DNA from: Paralithodes platypus
Taxonomy: Eukaryota; Arthropoda; Malacostraca; Decapoda; Lithodidae
DNA: 64,000 nt
NCBI GenBank assembly: GCA_032716605.1
Contig: CM064509.1
Span: forward strand, 49,176,230 to 49,240,229
Reading direction: 5' to 3'
Positions within the stretch are counted from its first letter, which is position 1, and every line of letters starts with the position of its first letter. The position numbers and the translations under genes are program-made. The notes under the pieces are model-generated. The model made no database searches and had not been told where the DNA came from. It saw nothing but the letters and a program-made list of their open reading frames with translations. Positions 1-10,110 of this stretch are shown here, piece after piece.

Positions 1-1
1 T

Positions 2-190
2 TTCGGACCAGTCGTAGTGGTTTATACCGATCATCACCCTCTGAAATTCTTGAATCAGTTTCATAACCGGAATATGAGGCTGACCAGGTGGTCACTCATG
101 CTTCAGGAGTATAATCTGGACATACGCCATATTGCCGGTTCTGATAACGTGATAGCGGATTGTCTATCAAGGGTGGATGATGTTGGTTAG
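2..190 (+). pseudogene. Ty3/gypsy pol 3' end: RNase H domain (partial)
   Basis: A 62-codon open frame enters from the window edge and stops at 188-190. It shows the RNase H signature of Ty3/gypsy pol, with YTDHHPLKFL near the start and DNVIADCLSRV near the end. RNase H removes the RNA strand during reverse transcription. The stop follows the ADCLSR motif almost directly, and only about 320 noncoding bases separate it from the LTR. No integrase follows, unlike ordinary gypsy elements. This fits the PR-INT-RT-RH order seen in the second gypsy element of this window. The 5' part lies outside the window, so intactness cannot be judged. Confidence 0.85.
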
Positions 191-513
191 ACTGCCACAG
201 GATTGAGGGTTGAGTGTGGAGGAAAATAGGCTGTCACTGTAGTTCAGCCGAAAAAAACAAATTAAAAAAGCAAAAACCTTATAAAAACTCTTTATTTTTA
301 TAACGTGTAGAATTTTGTATAAGATGTTGTAGCAGTATCTAAGTTGAATGTTTTCGCTTATTGTCGCTGAGTTAGTTGAACTTGCTCGGTTGAGCGCAAC
401 AGTCTTTATTTTTTTTATATATAGTGCCTTGTGTCGCAACAGTGTGTGGTACTATGAGAAGCTTTCTGTTAGATATGAAGAACTTAGTCAAGGTTCTTAT
501 ATCTTGGGGGAGG
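191..513 (+). other. gypsy 3' noncoding region with polypurine tract
   Basis: This AT-rich stretch has no coding signal and lies between the RNase H stop and the LTR. It ends in a purine run (TTGGGGGAGG, about 504-513) directly before TGTGACG. That position is right for the polypurine tract that primes plus-strand synthesis. The second gypsy element has a near-identical tract, AGGGGGGAGG, before its 3' LTR. Confidence 0.6.
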
Positions 514-2407
514 TGTGACGCTTCTGCATAGTAGCCACGTGCGGGCATGCGCGCGCGTCGGCTGCCCAGCCGTTTAGAAACCGGCTGGTGGCAGCCGGCC
601 GGCAGGCTTTTCCTTAGTATATATCCTACGACAACGTAACTAATGTCTGGGATATTCTTATGTTGTTTCACAGCTTGTAGCTGCCCTTATTCTTAACCAA
701 CGCATCTTAGTATATTTTATTCTCGATAGTTGATTGTTGCATTATAATATATAAGATATAAGTCTAGTGAGAGCGGGAGGAGACGAGCGGGAGAGAGAGA
801 CCAGCTTGGGACGTTGCTTCGCTTGCTTAGCTTGGGACGAGCCTGAAGCGCTGCCACTTGCATTTGATTGCAACGTTAGGCTTAGTTTCGACTCACGCAC
901 GGGGTAGAGGATTTTGACCCGGCAACTCTGTTGAGTGTTGCCGAGCCTGGGATGTATTCTGCATGCCTAGGGCGGGGTCCAGACAGATTCAAGACTCAGA
1001 GCTCACCTCACTGTCGTACCCTTCGGACCCCTTGATATCTATCCCTCTCAACCCCACTTAGAAACTTTCTCTCTTACTTTGTATACCTTCCTTCCACTAC
1101 TTCACCAATCTATTTAATTATCCCATCCCCTTCATAGACCTTATATCTATTATTGTATTAACGACGAGCTCTCAGATAACTAGATAGGATTTTGGGCCTT
1201 ATGCAGGGATTTAATTGTTAATGAGACCTAGGAAGTTTTTTTTTTGTCTCATATTTGGTGGTTTCATGCTTGCTAGTGTGTTCTTGTGTCAGGTTAGCAG
1301 GGGCTAGACCGGAGGGGAGGCTTTTTGCGATCCTTTAAGTAAAGTATGCTGGTGCGAGTCCTGTGGACCCGCACGACTTTACTAGGATACCCGTGGGAGT
1401 CTGGGGGCATTTTCTTGTCTGTGTCCCTGTGTGTCTAGTGTTGTGTTGTGTGAGGGCCCTTGCCTAGTCCACTCAGCACTGCGCTAGCACGTCTTGCTTT
1501 TGTTTTAGGGTCGCCAGGAGAGAGTCAGATACTTGCGATCTGAGTCTCTCAAGAGAGCACCCTTTCAATTAGAGTAATTTGGCGCACAGACTTGGGAACG
1601 TCCCTAGGCTAGAGCAGGTGGCTCAGCCCGGGTATCCGAAGCCTATATCCTTCCGGCTAGACCTCTGCCACCTGGCAGATTAACAGCTAGGGGTTTATTA
1701 TCTCTGTATGCTGGTTATTGTGCCACAGTTTACCGTTTTTGTGAACATTGTGAGTCAGGGTGTGGCTTAGAGACTCTGTCCGAGCAGGCTTGCCTGACTA
1801 AGAGTGAGAAGCACACCTGTATGTGGTTATGTTGCGAGTTGCTGCCTTTATTTAATTATACCTATGCCATTATACACTGTATGGCCTATCACTAGTATTT
1901 ATTCCTGCTTATGAGTTAAGAGTTCTCTAAATCCGTAACGTACTTTCTTTGCTAAGCATCAGATCCTACAGTAGCCGCATGCAGTTTAGAAACCCACATC
2001 TTGTCTACCTGTACGATGTTTTGAGGACTGTTTACTTTCACCTTCTTTCACGCAGGGGTGATTAGTTGTATTAATTAACGTAACGTTAAATGTACTTTCT
2101 TCTAGTTTGTTATTAAATTGTTTCTGCAATTTAATTCCGTTATCTATCTTTTCCTTGAAGCTTTAAGTCAACTTAATAGTGTGATCTTTTATATAGCCTG
2201 CTTGACTATCAGCCGTCTATAGTGCGTGCACCCTGTAACCGAGTCATAGGATACCTCGTTGTCCAGGCAGGACTCTTGACGGTTTAGGGTGGTTTGTTGC
2301 CTGGGTTTATAGATAAGGGTTGGATCTAGCATTTTCCGTTGTTGCTTGTTGCCGCATACCTAGTCCAATAGAAAGAGCCCAGCGTTTATATATCCCAGGA
2401 CGTAACA
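514..2407 (+). mobile_element. 3' LTR of the first Ty3/gypsy element
   Basis: Proposed boundaries are TGTGACG at 514 and ACGTAACA ending at 2407. These are near inverted repeats of each other and match the ends of the LTR pair at 14980 and 24511 (TCTGACA...ACGTAACA). The length would be about 1.9 kb. A TATATAAG box near 748-755 could be the core promoter. There is no second copy in the window to prove the boundaries, so the right end is inferred from terminal similarity alone. No open frame of note is present. Confidence 0.55.
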
Positions 2408-2929
2408 CCGAACAGCCCCAAGGTCCTGAGGAAGGCCAAGGCCATAAACGAGCGGCCCCACAAAGCCCTACCTGCTTACCACTAATAAAGCCAGGGTGAC
2501 CGAAGCCACTCCAAGGCAGGGAGCTGAGGAGGGTGCAGAAATGCCCGGGAAACCCAAGCCCCACCCAAGGCCCTGTGCCCCTCAGCAATTATGAAGGGAA
2601 AGTTGAGGGGCAAAGGAAAAATGTGACGCTTTGGGTCCCAATCTGCCAACCTCTAGGTTGGCAGTAGGTAGGTCAAATCACGGAAACAATGCCATCACTT
2701 GAGATCTAGAAAATATATAAGTAAGAGGAACAGTCAGAGTAAGCTCAGCTCAGCTCAGCTCTCACTCTGATAGACCAGCCCATCACCACATGACTAGAAC
2801 CCAATCCTCTCAGCATCAGCTAGGAAATGCCCTAGAAAGCCGCCTTTGGCGGGGGGGGCGGGGGGGGGGATAGCTCCCCTATTTCAACTCCTTTCGGGGT
2901 TGGGCACCCCCCCCCCCTCATATTTTGAT
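2408..2929. other. non-coding; possible second LTR start
   Basis: No gene is visible. At 2622 the sequence TGTGACGCTT repeats the start of the LTR at 514. It is followed by a hairpin (CTGCCAACCT..AGGTTGGCAG) and a TATA-like AAATATATAAG near 2709, then a short AGCTC triple repeat. This may be a fragment of a related LTR. G and C homopolymer runs lie at 2850-2920. Confidence 0.3.
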
Positions 2930-3915
2930 GGTTGTGGTGGCTGGGTAGTGGTGGTGGTAGCTTGATGGTAGTTGTGGTAGTTTGGTGGTAGTAGTGGTGG
3001 TTGTGCTAGTTTGGTGGTTGTGGTGGCTGGTCAGTGGTGGTGGTAGCTTGATGGTAGTTGTGGTAGTTTGGTGGTGGTTGTGATAGGTTGGTGGTTGTGG
3101 TGGTTGGTCAGTGGTGGTGGTAGCTTGATGGTAGTTGTGGTAGTTTGGTGGTAGTGGTGGTGGTAGTGATAGTTTGGTGGTTGTGGTGGCTGGTCAGTGG
3201 TGGTGGTAGCTTGATGGTAGTTTGGTGGTGGTTGTGATAGGTTGGTGGTTGTGGTGGTTGGTCAGTGGTGGTGGTAGCTTGATGGTAGTTGTGGTAGTGG
3301 TGGAGGTTGTGATAGTTTGGTGGTTGTGGTGGCTGGTCAGTGGTGGTGGTAGCTTGATGGTAGTTGTGGTAGTTTGGTGGTGGTTGTGATAGGTTGGTGG
3401 TTGTGGTGGTTGGTCAGTGGTGGTGGTAGCTTGATGGTAGTTGTGGTAGTTTGGTGGTAGTGGTGGTGGTTGTGATAGTTTGGTGGTTGTGGTGGTGGTA
3501 GCTTGATGGTAGTTGTGGTAGTTTGGTGGTAGTGGTGGTGGTTGTGATTGGTTGGTGGTTGTGGTGGCTGGGTATTGGTGGTGGTAGCTTGATTGTAGTT
3601 GTGGTAGTTTGGTGGTAGTGGTGGTGGTTGTGATAGGTTGGTGGTTGTGGTGGCTGGTCAGTGGTGGTGGTAGCTTGATGGTAGTTGTGGTAGTTTGGTG
3701 GTAGTGGTGGTGGTTGTGATTGGTTGGTGGTTGTGGTGGCTGGGTATTGGTGGTGGTAGCTTGATGGTAGTTGTGGTAGTTTGGTGGTAGTGGTGGTGGT
3801 TGTGATAGGTTGGTGGTTGTGGTAGCTGGTCAGTGGTGGTGGTAGCTTGATGGTAGTTGTGGTAGTTTGGTGATGGTTATGTTGGTTGTGATAGTTTGTT
3901 CTGCTTGGTGGTGGT
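2930..3915. repeat. GGT-rich minisatellite, ~68-86 bp unit
   Basis: The anchor TAGCTTGATGGTAG recurs at 2958, 3044, 3121, 3207, 3275, 3350, 3427, 3499 and onward, so the period varies between about 68 and 86 bp. Each unit is built from TGGTGGTTGTGG-type words, suggesting several levels of duplication. The Thr/His-rich open frame on the minus strand is a by-product of the repeat. Confidence 0.9.
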
Positions 3916-4258
3916 TGATTGTTGCGTTTCTTGGAGGAATTTGAATGGAGATTATGTGTATGTGCTCTGTATCGGGGCACAGTGCGCCCCTTTATTGAGT
4001 ATTGTTCGCATGTGTGGGTAGGCTCCACCATTACCGTACTCCTCGAAAGAGTAGAGTCCAACGCATTTCGTCTCATCAACTCACTTCCACTTACTAGTTC
4101 CTTACAATCCTATTGCTTAAACTATTTTAAACTTTGTGTGTCCAGGTATTTTGACCCCAACGTCCCTTGAATTTGCCTCTGTCACTGTTTTGGCTTTGGG
4201 AAGACAGTCGTTACAGGCAACCTGCCTTTTGTCTCCTTCTTACACATAGGACAAAACA
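3916..4258 (+). mobile_element. LINE A (Jockey/BS-like) 3' fragment
   Basis: The frame from 3919 contains RPFIEYCSHVWVGS and RVESNAFRLINSLPLT, which are the C-terminal landmarks of the family A LINE ORF2 found repeatedly in this window. An internal deletion joins the LTSSLQS region to KLCVSRYFDP, after which the frame stops at 4170. The 3' untranslated region follows to about 4258, with the TTGTCTC..TACACATAG words also seen after 11280. It is 5'-truncated and dead. Confidence 0.75.
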
Positions 4259-4439
4259 TGTGTGTGCAAGTGTGTGTGTGTTAAATAGTGCTACTTGTAT
4301 TGGATGTGATAGTGACATTTGTGTGGGTCTTTGTATGTTTGTGTATGTGTGTGTGAATGTCTGTGTTTGGGGGTGGATAGTAACTGTGTGTGATTCGTTT
4401 TTGTGTGTGTTTGTCATAGTATGTGTGTGTAAGAATGTG
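4259..4439. repeat. degenerate (GT)n-rich tract
   Basis: An irregular GTGTGTAT/GTGTTTGT sequence links the LINE fragment to the next minisatellite. Open frames here encode only Val/Cys or Thr/His runs, and I see no gene. Confidence 0.7.
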
Positions 4440-5058
4440 CAAGTTTGTGTAGTGGTTGTGTTGGTAGTAGCTGTGTGGTAGTGGTTGTATTGGCAGTAAT
4501 TGTATTAGCAGTAGTTGTGTTGGCAGTGGTTGTGTTGGTAGTGGCTGTGTGGTAGTGGTTGAGTTTGCAGTAGTTGTGTTGGTAGTGGTTGTGTTGGCAG
4601 TGGTTGTGTTGGCAGTGGTAGTGTTGGCAGTGATTGTATTGGTAGTGGTTGTGTTGGCAGTAGTTGTGTCGGTAGTGGTTGTGTTGGTAGTTGTTGTGCT
4701 GGTAGTGGTAGTGTTGGCAGTGGTAGTGTTGGTAGTGTTAGTGTTGGCAGTGGTTGTTTTTGCAGTGGTTTTGATGGCAGTGGTTGTGTTGGTAGTGGTT
4801 GTGTTGGTAGTGGTTGTGTTGGTAGTGGTAGTGTTGGCAGTGGTAGTGTTAGCAGTGGTTGTGTTGGTAGTGGTTGCGTTGGCAGTGATTGTATTGGTAG
4901 TGGTTGTGTTGGCAGTGGTTGTGTTGGCAGTGGTTGTGTTGGTAGTGGTTGTGTTGGCAGTGGTTGTGTTGGCAGTGGTTGTGTTGGTAGTGGTTGTGTT
5001 GGCAGTGGTTGTGTGGGCAGTGGTTGTGATGGCAGTGGTTGTGTTGGCAGCATATGTC
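4440..5058. repeat. 15-bp minisatellite (GTTGGCAGTGGTTGT), ~40 copies
   Basis: The unit GTTGGCAGTGGTTGT, with a G/A alternation in TTGG[C/T]AG, is repeated for about 620 bp. Because 15 is a multiple of three, any frame without a stop in one unit stays open throughout. That explains the overlapping long frames of Val/Leu/Ala on plus and Thr/Asn or Pro/Leu/Gln on minus. These are not genes. Confidence 0.92.
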
Positions 5059-5585
5059 TTGTTAGCGGATATGGTAGATCTTGAGGGTGATTCAGCCTGC
5101 AGTCGCAGTAATTCCATATGTCCTTCCTGCATAGACATTGCCAAGACTGTGTGACAAGTACGTGTTAATACGAATGTTGAGGTGAGAATGGTGCGTGAGC
5201 CTCCAGGAGACTCTTTATTTATTATCAAACAAGGGTGGGACCTAATTACCTGATTGAAATTATAAAGTATCACATTACTATCGTTCACTGTCCGCAACAT
5301 CGCCGACATATCCGCAACGGTTTCTGCAACAATTTGCATGAAGTCGTCCTTTAACAGCTGCCTGAAATTCAAATTTCATTGTTGTCCGATGTTGTTGCAA
5401 ACGATATCCGCGGCCAATCTCATATGTTGTTGATGATTTCGCGGAATATCGCAAGACATGTCGCTGATTGCACGGCAACATTCTTGAAATAATGGTCACC
5501 ACTAGAAAATCAAGCCAATTCGGTGAGAAAGTCAGCCGACAAGTATTCCATGAACGAAAATCCGGTTGGGTCGTGCATGTGGAAA
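5059..5585. other. no recognisable feature
   Basis: This is unique-looking sequence between the minisatellite and the next LINE fragment. The minus-strand frame over 5278-5502 has no recognisable motif and is probably chance. Confidence 0.5.
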
Positions 5586-6065
5586 AGCCCCTTTAGAAGA
5601 CGTACGGAGCAGATGGTGTTCCTCTTGTTGTACTCAAAACATTTGCTTCCGTGCTGACACTCTGCCTAGGTAAACTCTTTCTTCTTATTTTGCAAATTGT
5701 ACATTATAATTTATTCTAACATCTTCCCTTCTTGCTGGAAATTTGCCCTAATTCAACCTGTCCCAAAGAAGGGTGACCCATTTCAAACCTCCAACTATTG
5801 TCCAATTGCTCTCATTACTTGCATCTCTAAAGTTTGTTAATCTATTCTTAATTCAAAATTTCTTAAACATCTGTCTTCTCACAATAATTGTTCAGTTTTC
5901 CAGAATGGTTTCCTTTAGGGATGCTCTCCTGGTGATCTCCTTTCTTACCTTGGTCGTATACTCCTTCCGGGACTTTGGTGAAACCTTTTATATAGCGCTA
6001 GACATATCAAAAACCTTTGATAGAGTCTGGCACAAATCACATATTCTCAAACCTTTGTTTTCTTT
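5586..6065 (+). pseudogene. LINE A reverse transcriptase fragment
   Basis: Family A RT words appear in order. YGADGVP is near 5600, FPSCWKFALIQPVPKKG near 5730, and FRDFGETFYIALDISKTFDRVWHKS near 5965-6030. At least two frame changes and stops break the frame, and the catalytic YADD region is missing. It ends where unrelated sequence begins around 6065. This is an internal LINE fragment. Confidence 0.75.
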
Positions 6066-6357
6066 TTTTAGAGACAATACATACAGGAAGGAAACACAAA
6101 GACAATACAAAAAAAAGTTCATGTGCCTAAAGGTATCCTTCATTCATAAAATGTTTGTAACAATTGGACTTAAACTGTTGTAGATTGTAACTGTGTGGAT
6201 ATCAACTTACAAGGAATTGAATTCAAGGGAGTAGAAGTTCTGGGGATAAATATATTTTGATAAATGGAAGTTCTACATTGTGGATGAGAGAGTGTGATTT
6301 CATAGGCATTTCCAGGTGCCCTAGTTCTGCAGGAAAAGTTGAGTAGAGGTAGTACAA
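6066..6357. other. no recognisable feature
   Basis: AT-rich sequence without coding motifs or clear repeats. Confidence 0.5.
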
Positions 6358-6585
6358 TTAAAGCAAGTTGCTCAGAACATTTACCGTGAAAATATCTTGC
6401 AATGTTGCAAGGGATGCAACATCACTTTGTATGAATAATGGAGGAAGATCCTGCGTGATTACAGGGTTATTGAATAATCTAATTGCTATATTTTGCTTTT
6501 TGTACAACTGCCTCAATGTAACCACTCCACAACCTTTCCACAAGGGTGAACACTGAGCAGCATTCCATCTGAGTACGAACATGAC
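6358..6585 (-). pseudogene. LINE B ORF2 C-terminal fragment
   Basis: The minus frame contains CSPLWKGCGVVTLRQL, IRLFNNPVITQDLPPL and DVASLA. These align with the better-preserved LINE B copy at 59537-60334 (CSPLWGGSGVVALRQL, NNPAITQDLPTL, NVASLA). It is bounded by a (TA)n tract upstream at 6615 and is truncated at both ends. Confidence 0.75.
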
Positions 6586-6611
6586 ACACACACACACATA
6601 GGCCTCTTTAT

Positions 6612-6617
6612 ATATAC

Positions 6618-6656
<39 letters not shown>

Positions 6657-6661
6657 TGTAT

Positions 6662-6703
<42 letters not shown>

Positions 6704-6720
6704 ATATATATGTATATACA

Positions 6721-6774
<54 letters not shown>

Positions 6775-6778
6775 ATAT
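6612..6778. repeat. (TA)n microsatellite
   Basis: Interrupted alternating TA with CTGTATATA steps. Tyr/Ile open frames across it are artefacts. A Penelope-type terminal sequence abuts its right end. Confidence 0.95.
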
Positions 6779-7040
6779 AGAAGCAATACTCTCTTGTTGC
6801 TGGAATCGGAGTCAGATGATAAAAATCAACACCAGCGCTGATACAAACATCTTTATTTTGGTAACGTTTCGGTTTAAGCATAAACCATCTTCAGACCTGA
6901 ACTGAAATGAAATAAAAGCCTATATGAATGGCAGAGTAATTTTCTAATGTAAATATTCTTATTAATAATTAAATTTAACAAATCTAGAATAAAACTTAAA
7001 ATTAATAGTTATAAAAATAATAACCTAATACATATTAGAA
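6779..7040 (-). mobile_element. Penelope-type terminal sequence with hammerhead-like motif
   Basis: On the minus strand 6894-6865 reads CTGAAGA-T-GGTTTA-TGCT-TAAACC-GAAAC, and 3-bp flanking stems GGT/ACC can pair. This is the hammerhead-like layout discussed in the findings. An AT-rich tail lies at 6900-7040. No protein is encoded. Assignment to Penelope-like elements comes from the layout it shares with the coding Penelope copies at 45-50 kb and from its junction with (TA)n. Confidence 0.5.
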
Positions 7041-7192
7041 CTAGTAAAGTGAAAAAATAAAATGAGAGACGAAGAAATATTATGTGAGCAATAAAAGGAG
7101 GGGGGGGGGCGAAGTTAATAACAAATGTTTTCATAATTTTATTGCTCACATAATATTTCTTCGTCTCTCATTTTATTCTTTCACTTTACTAG
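7041..7192. repeat. 56-bp inverted repeat (fold-back), 40-nt loop
   Basis: The left arm 7041-7096 (CTAGTAAAGTG...) is repeated inverted at 7137-7192 with very few differences. The loop holds a G10-type run. The right arm supplies the premature stop codon of the adjacent Tc1 transposase, so the fold-back truncates that gene. Confidence 0.85.
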
Positions 7193-7996
7193 TCCATAAA
7201 GTACTTCACACCCACATCATCCATCCACTCAGTGACATAACGGGCCGTGTGGCAAGGTGCACCGTCTTGCATGAAAAAGGTGGCCCTAGTTTTGTGGTAT
7301 GAACTTGGCAAGTGGTCATTTAATAGTTCTAAATAATTATACCTGTACGGATATTCTTAGGTAGCACTACTAACTCACCAACACCATGGTAGGTGAAACA
7401 AGCCCATACCATGAGACTGTCTGGGTACTTTACAGTAGTTGCCAGGTACTTGCGGTCCAACCTGTTGCCACCGCGCCGCACCCTCACATTTCCTCCACGG
7501 TTGCTAGTGACCGTGAAAGTAGACTCATCGCTCCACAACACCGTCTTCCACTTCCTTAATGGCCAACGAAGGTACTTGGCGGCAAAAAGTCTCCTGTTTC
7601 TAGCTTGGCGGATAGTTATAAGTGGTTTCTTGAGGGGCCGTAAACTTCGATAATCGAGTTTTGTGGCAAGGGCTGTGCGTATTGTCCTAATGGCCACATT
7701 ATCCAACAAATCAGGGTTATTTTGTTTAATTGCCGTGCAGTTAGACGAGGATTGCCCTCAATCTGTCGCTTAAGCACTAGCAGGGTCCTAGCACTGATTT
7801 TTCTGGGCCTACCAGGCTTCGGCTTATGGCCGACGTCGGCAGCGTCGCCAGCCTCGCGAAACTTCTTAGTCCACCTCTGTATAGTCCTCAAATTAACGCC
7901 CGTCAGGCGAGAAATCTCTGGATTCGAATGCCCAGCCCTGTAGAGGGCTCCTATGGCTGCAATGTCTGCACTTTCCAAGTTCTTAGCACTGGGCAT
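7190..7996 (-). pseudogene. Tc1/mariner transposase, broken and C-terminally truncated
   Basis: The start is taken at the Met of MPSAKNLES (7996). An N-terminal helix-turn-helix region (LTGVNLRTIQRW) and a KPGRPRKIS linker follow, as in Tc1 DNA-binding domains. The catalytic core shows the first Asp in LWSDESTF and the second in FFMQDGAPCHTAR. The region with the third acidic residue is absent because a fold-back sequence cuts in at 7192. Two frameshifts (near 7725 and 7345) also break the frame. Intact proteins of this family cut and paste elements into TA sites. No terminal inverted repeats could be assigned. Confidence 0.88.
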
Positions 7997-8265
7997 AGCG
8001 TAGATAGAAGCACAATACCGACCGCTGGTGTACAAGATTTGGGTAATCCAGGGGGCCCACCCGCGGAGCACATTAACTCGTCACGGTGGTAAGACAAGGA
8101 CTGAGGGACAATTACTCATCTTCCCAGCAACGCGGGAGGTCTGGTCTAGTTGCCAGACGTACGAAAATGGGAATCCCACGAAAACCACGAGGCAAAATCG
8201 CCCTGTACCACTTACAGCTGTATGAGTTGTCGCTACCCCATACGCGACAACACATTCGGCCCCCA

Positions 8266-8266
<1 letters not shown>
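7997..8266. other. no recognisable gene; probable Tc1 5' flank
   Basis: This stretch lies upstream of the transposase on its strand and holds no motif I can name. Open frames here are short and run into the (TA)n tract. Confidence 0.4.
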
Positions 8267-8353
<87 letters not shown>

Positions 8354-8398
8354 ACATATATATATACCGTATATATATATATATGTATATATATATAT

Positions 8399-8439
<41 letters not shown>
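8267..8439. repeat. (TA)n microsatellite
   Basis: About 170 bp of alternating TA with CGGTACATA interruptions. It abuts the 3' side of a LINE B fragment. Confidence 0.95.
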
Positions 8440-8444
<5 letters not shown>

Positions 8445-10110
8445 TAGCTAATTGGTTGTCAGTGAAGAATTCTCGAACTTTGTATAGAAGTCCCATTTTC
8501 TTAGAGACATATTTAGCAATGGATCTAACATGAGGTGTCCAGCTCAGGCTGGTATCCAATGGTACACCAAGGATTTCAATACTAGAGGAAGTGGGACATT
8601 TTTACATAATTAAAAATTATGTAGGAGTCAGAAAGATTATGTTTGTTAAAAAATGGTATGTATTTGGTTTTCTGTGCATTAACCCTCATGGCCCGGGCTA
8701 CCTTTCCTAAGGACGTTGTTGAGATCCGGGCGATCTGGCCGAAAAACGTCTAGGCCTAGGCGACCGTATCTTTGTTATTTTAACTGCTAGAAATTTCCCA
8801 CACATCTATAAACGTAGTGCAGTTTCCAATATGTAGACTGGCGTTGAGTAGAGCTCTGTAAGTCAACTGGTTCAGTTGTGATGGCGATTTCAGTGGAGCG
8901 AATTTTGCCGCGATGTTGACAATATCGGAGCTTTTCAGACACTAATTTCGTCTGACGTCACAACAATAACATTGCTCCGACGTCTCCTTATTGTTTTCGG
9001 AGGTGCGGTGACCCAACGATCGGCTTTGTTTACATGCGTCAGACGCACGGTGTTCAGACCATGCTGAATAAATAGGCTTTCAAGCTTACAGCTTTTAACA
9101 GGACACCCGGGTTCCTGCCAATCTGCCGCGGTGTCCTTTTAAAAGGACACCTGGGCTGGAAGGATTAAAGGAAACTAAATTATATAATTGTCCCTATTTA
9201 TTAATTTTAGATAGGTCCTGGTTCAGAGAAATTGCAGTGTTTAACTAGGTATTTATATTATCAGGCTGCATGAAAGACCTGCTAAATGTAAAGGAACTAT
9301 GGATTGTTGAGTCATCTGCATAGGAATGTATTGGGTTATGTGTGATAGATAGAAGATCATGGATATGAATAAGGAACAGAGTTGGGGCCAAAGCTGATCC
9401 CTGAGGAACACCAGCATTTCTGGAGTAAATTTGAGAATAAAGGCCATCTACCATTACACATACTATTCTGTTATGAAGATAAAATATATTAGTGGAATTA
9501 GTGATGCAAGACCGTTGTGTAACATTTTCGATAATAATGATTAATGCCAGACTCTATCAAAAACCTTTGAATTATCCAACGCTATTGTATGCGTTTCATT
9601 TGTTTTCTTTCTGTAATTTGGTTATTTTTGTATGCATAAGAAAGCAAAGAATGTCTGCAGTTGATTGTTTTTGTCTAAAGCCACACTGTTTATCACTGGT
9701 TAATTTACTAGTCTGTAGATGCTTGATTAGGTTATTATTATTGCTTCGAAGATTTTACCAATGGTGGAAGTTATAGGTAGTGGTCTGTAATTTAATGGTT
9801 CTGAATAAGCTCCCTTTTTTGGAACAGGATGGATGTTTGCTACTTTCCTGGAGAGTGGGAAACATGAGGTATGGGTACACAGACAGACAAGTTTTGCCAA
9901 AACTGGAGCAAGCACTAAGGAACATTATTTAAATACTAGTTGGAATTTCATCTGGATCAGGAGCTTTATCTACTGAGATATTCTGCAAACTGGTTATATC
10001 ATGTTTGGTGTGAATATCTTGATTTCTTTCATCTAAGGTTGAATTGGTGGAGAAAATATCAGCAAGAAGATTGGTTTTACCTCACAGGTCACTTACAAGA
10101 TTGCTACAAT
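8440..10110 (-). mobile_element. LINE B (Jockey-like) fragment, interrupted by a MITE
   Basis: Read on the minus strand, RT landmarks run from about 9915 down. VPKKGAYSEPLNYRPL is followed by AGVPQGSALAPTLFLIHIHDLL and then YADDS near 9315, so the catalytic Asp pair is retained. The region 8440-8678 continues the same ORF after the MITE (SIEILGV, SLSWTPHVRSIAKYVSKKMGLL). Several frameshifts and stops are present. Paralogue 59537-60334 confirms the order and shows the uninterrupted site of the MITE. Both ends are truncated. Confidence 0.8.
8679..9168. mobile_element. TTAA MITE, family T1 (copy 1)
   Basis: A 482-bp insertion (8683-9164) is bounded by TTAA at 8679-8682 and 9165-9168. Its ends are CCCTCATGGCCC and the inverse of TCCTTCCAGCCC. 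Removing it with one TTAA restores the LINE B sequence GTTTCCTTTAATGCACAG on the minus strand, exactly as in the uninterrupted copy near 59755. A second copy of almost the same length is at 56455-56935. No open frame. A TTAA duplication with C/G-rich ends is the piggyBac pattern. Confidence 0.85.

Noticed and set aside
3414..4079. Long minus-strand Thr/His/Pro-rich open frame
   Set aside because: It is a translation of the GGT-rich minisatellite and runs into a LINE fragment on the other strand.
4281..5372. 363-codon minus frame and its 201-codon plus counterpart
   Set aside because: Both are by-products of the 15-bp repeat, whose length keeps any frame open; there is no domain.
6513..8440. 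Tyr/Ile-rich membrane-like frames
   Set aside because: Translations of (TA)n microsatellites; the same applies at 14748, 43746, 45013, 50143, 50661 and 63143.
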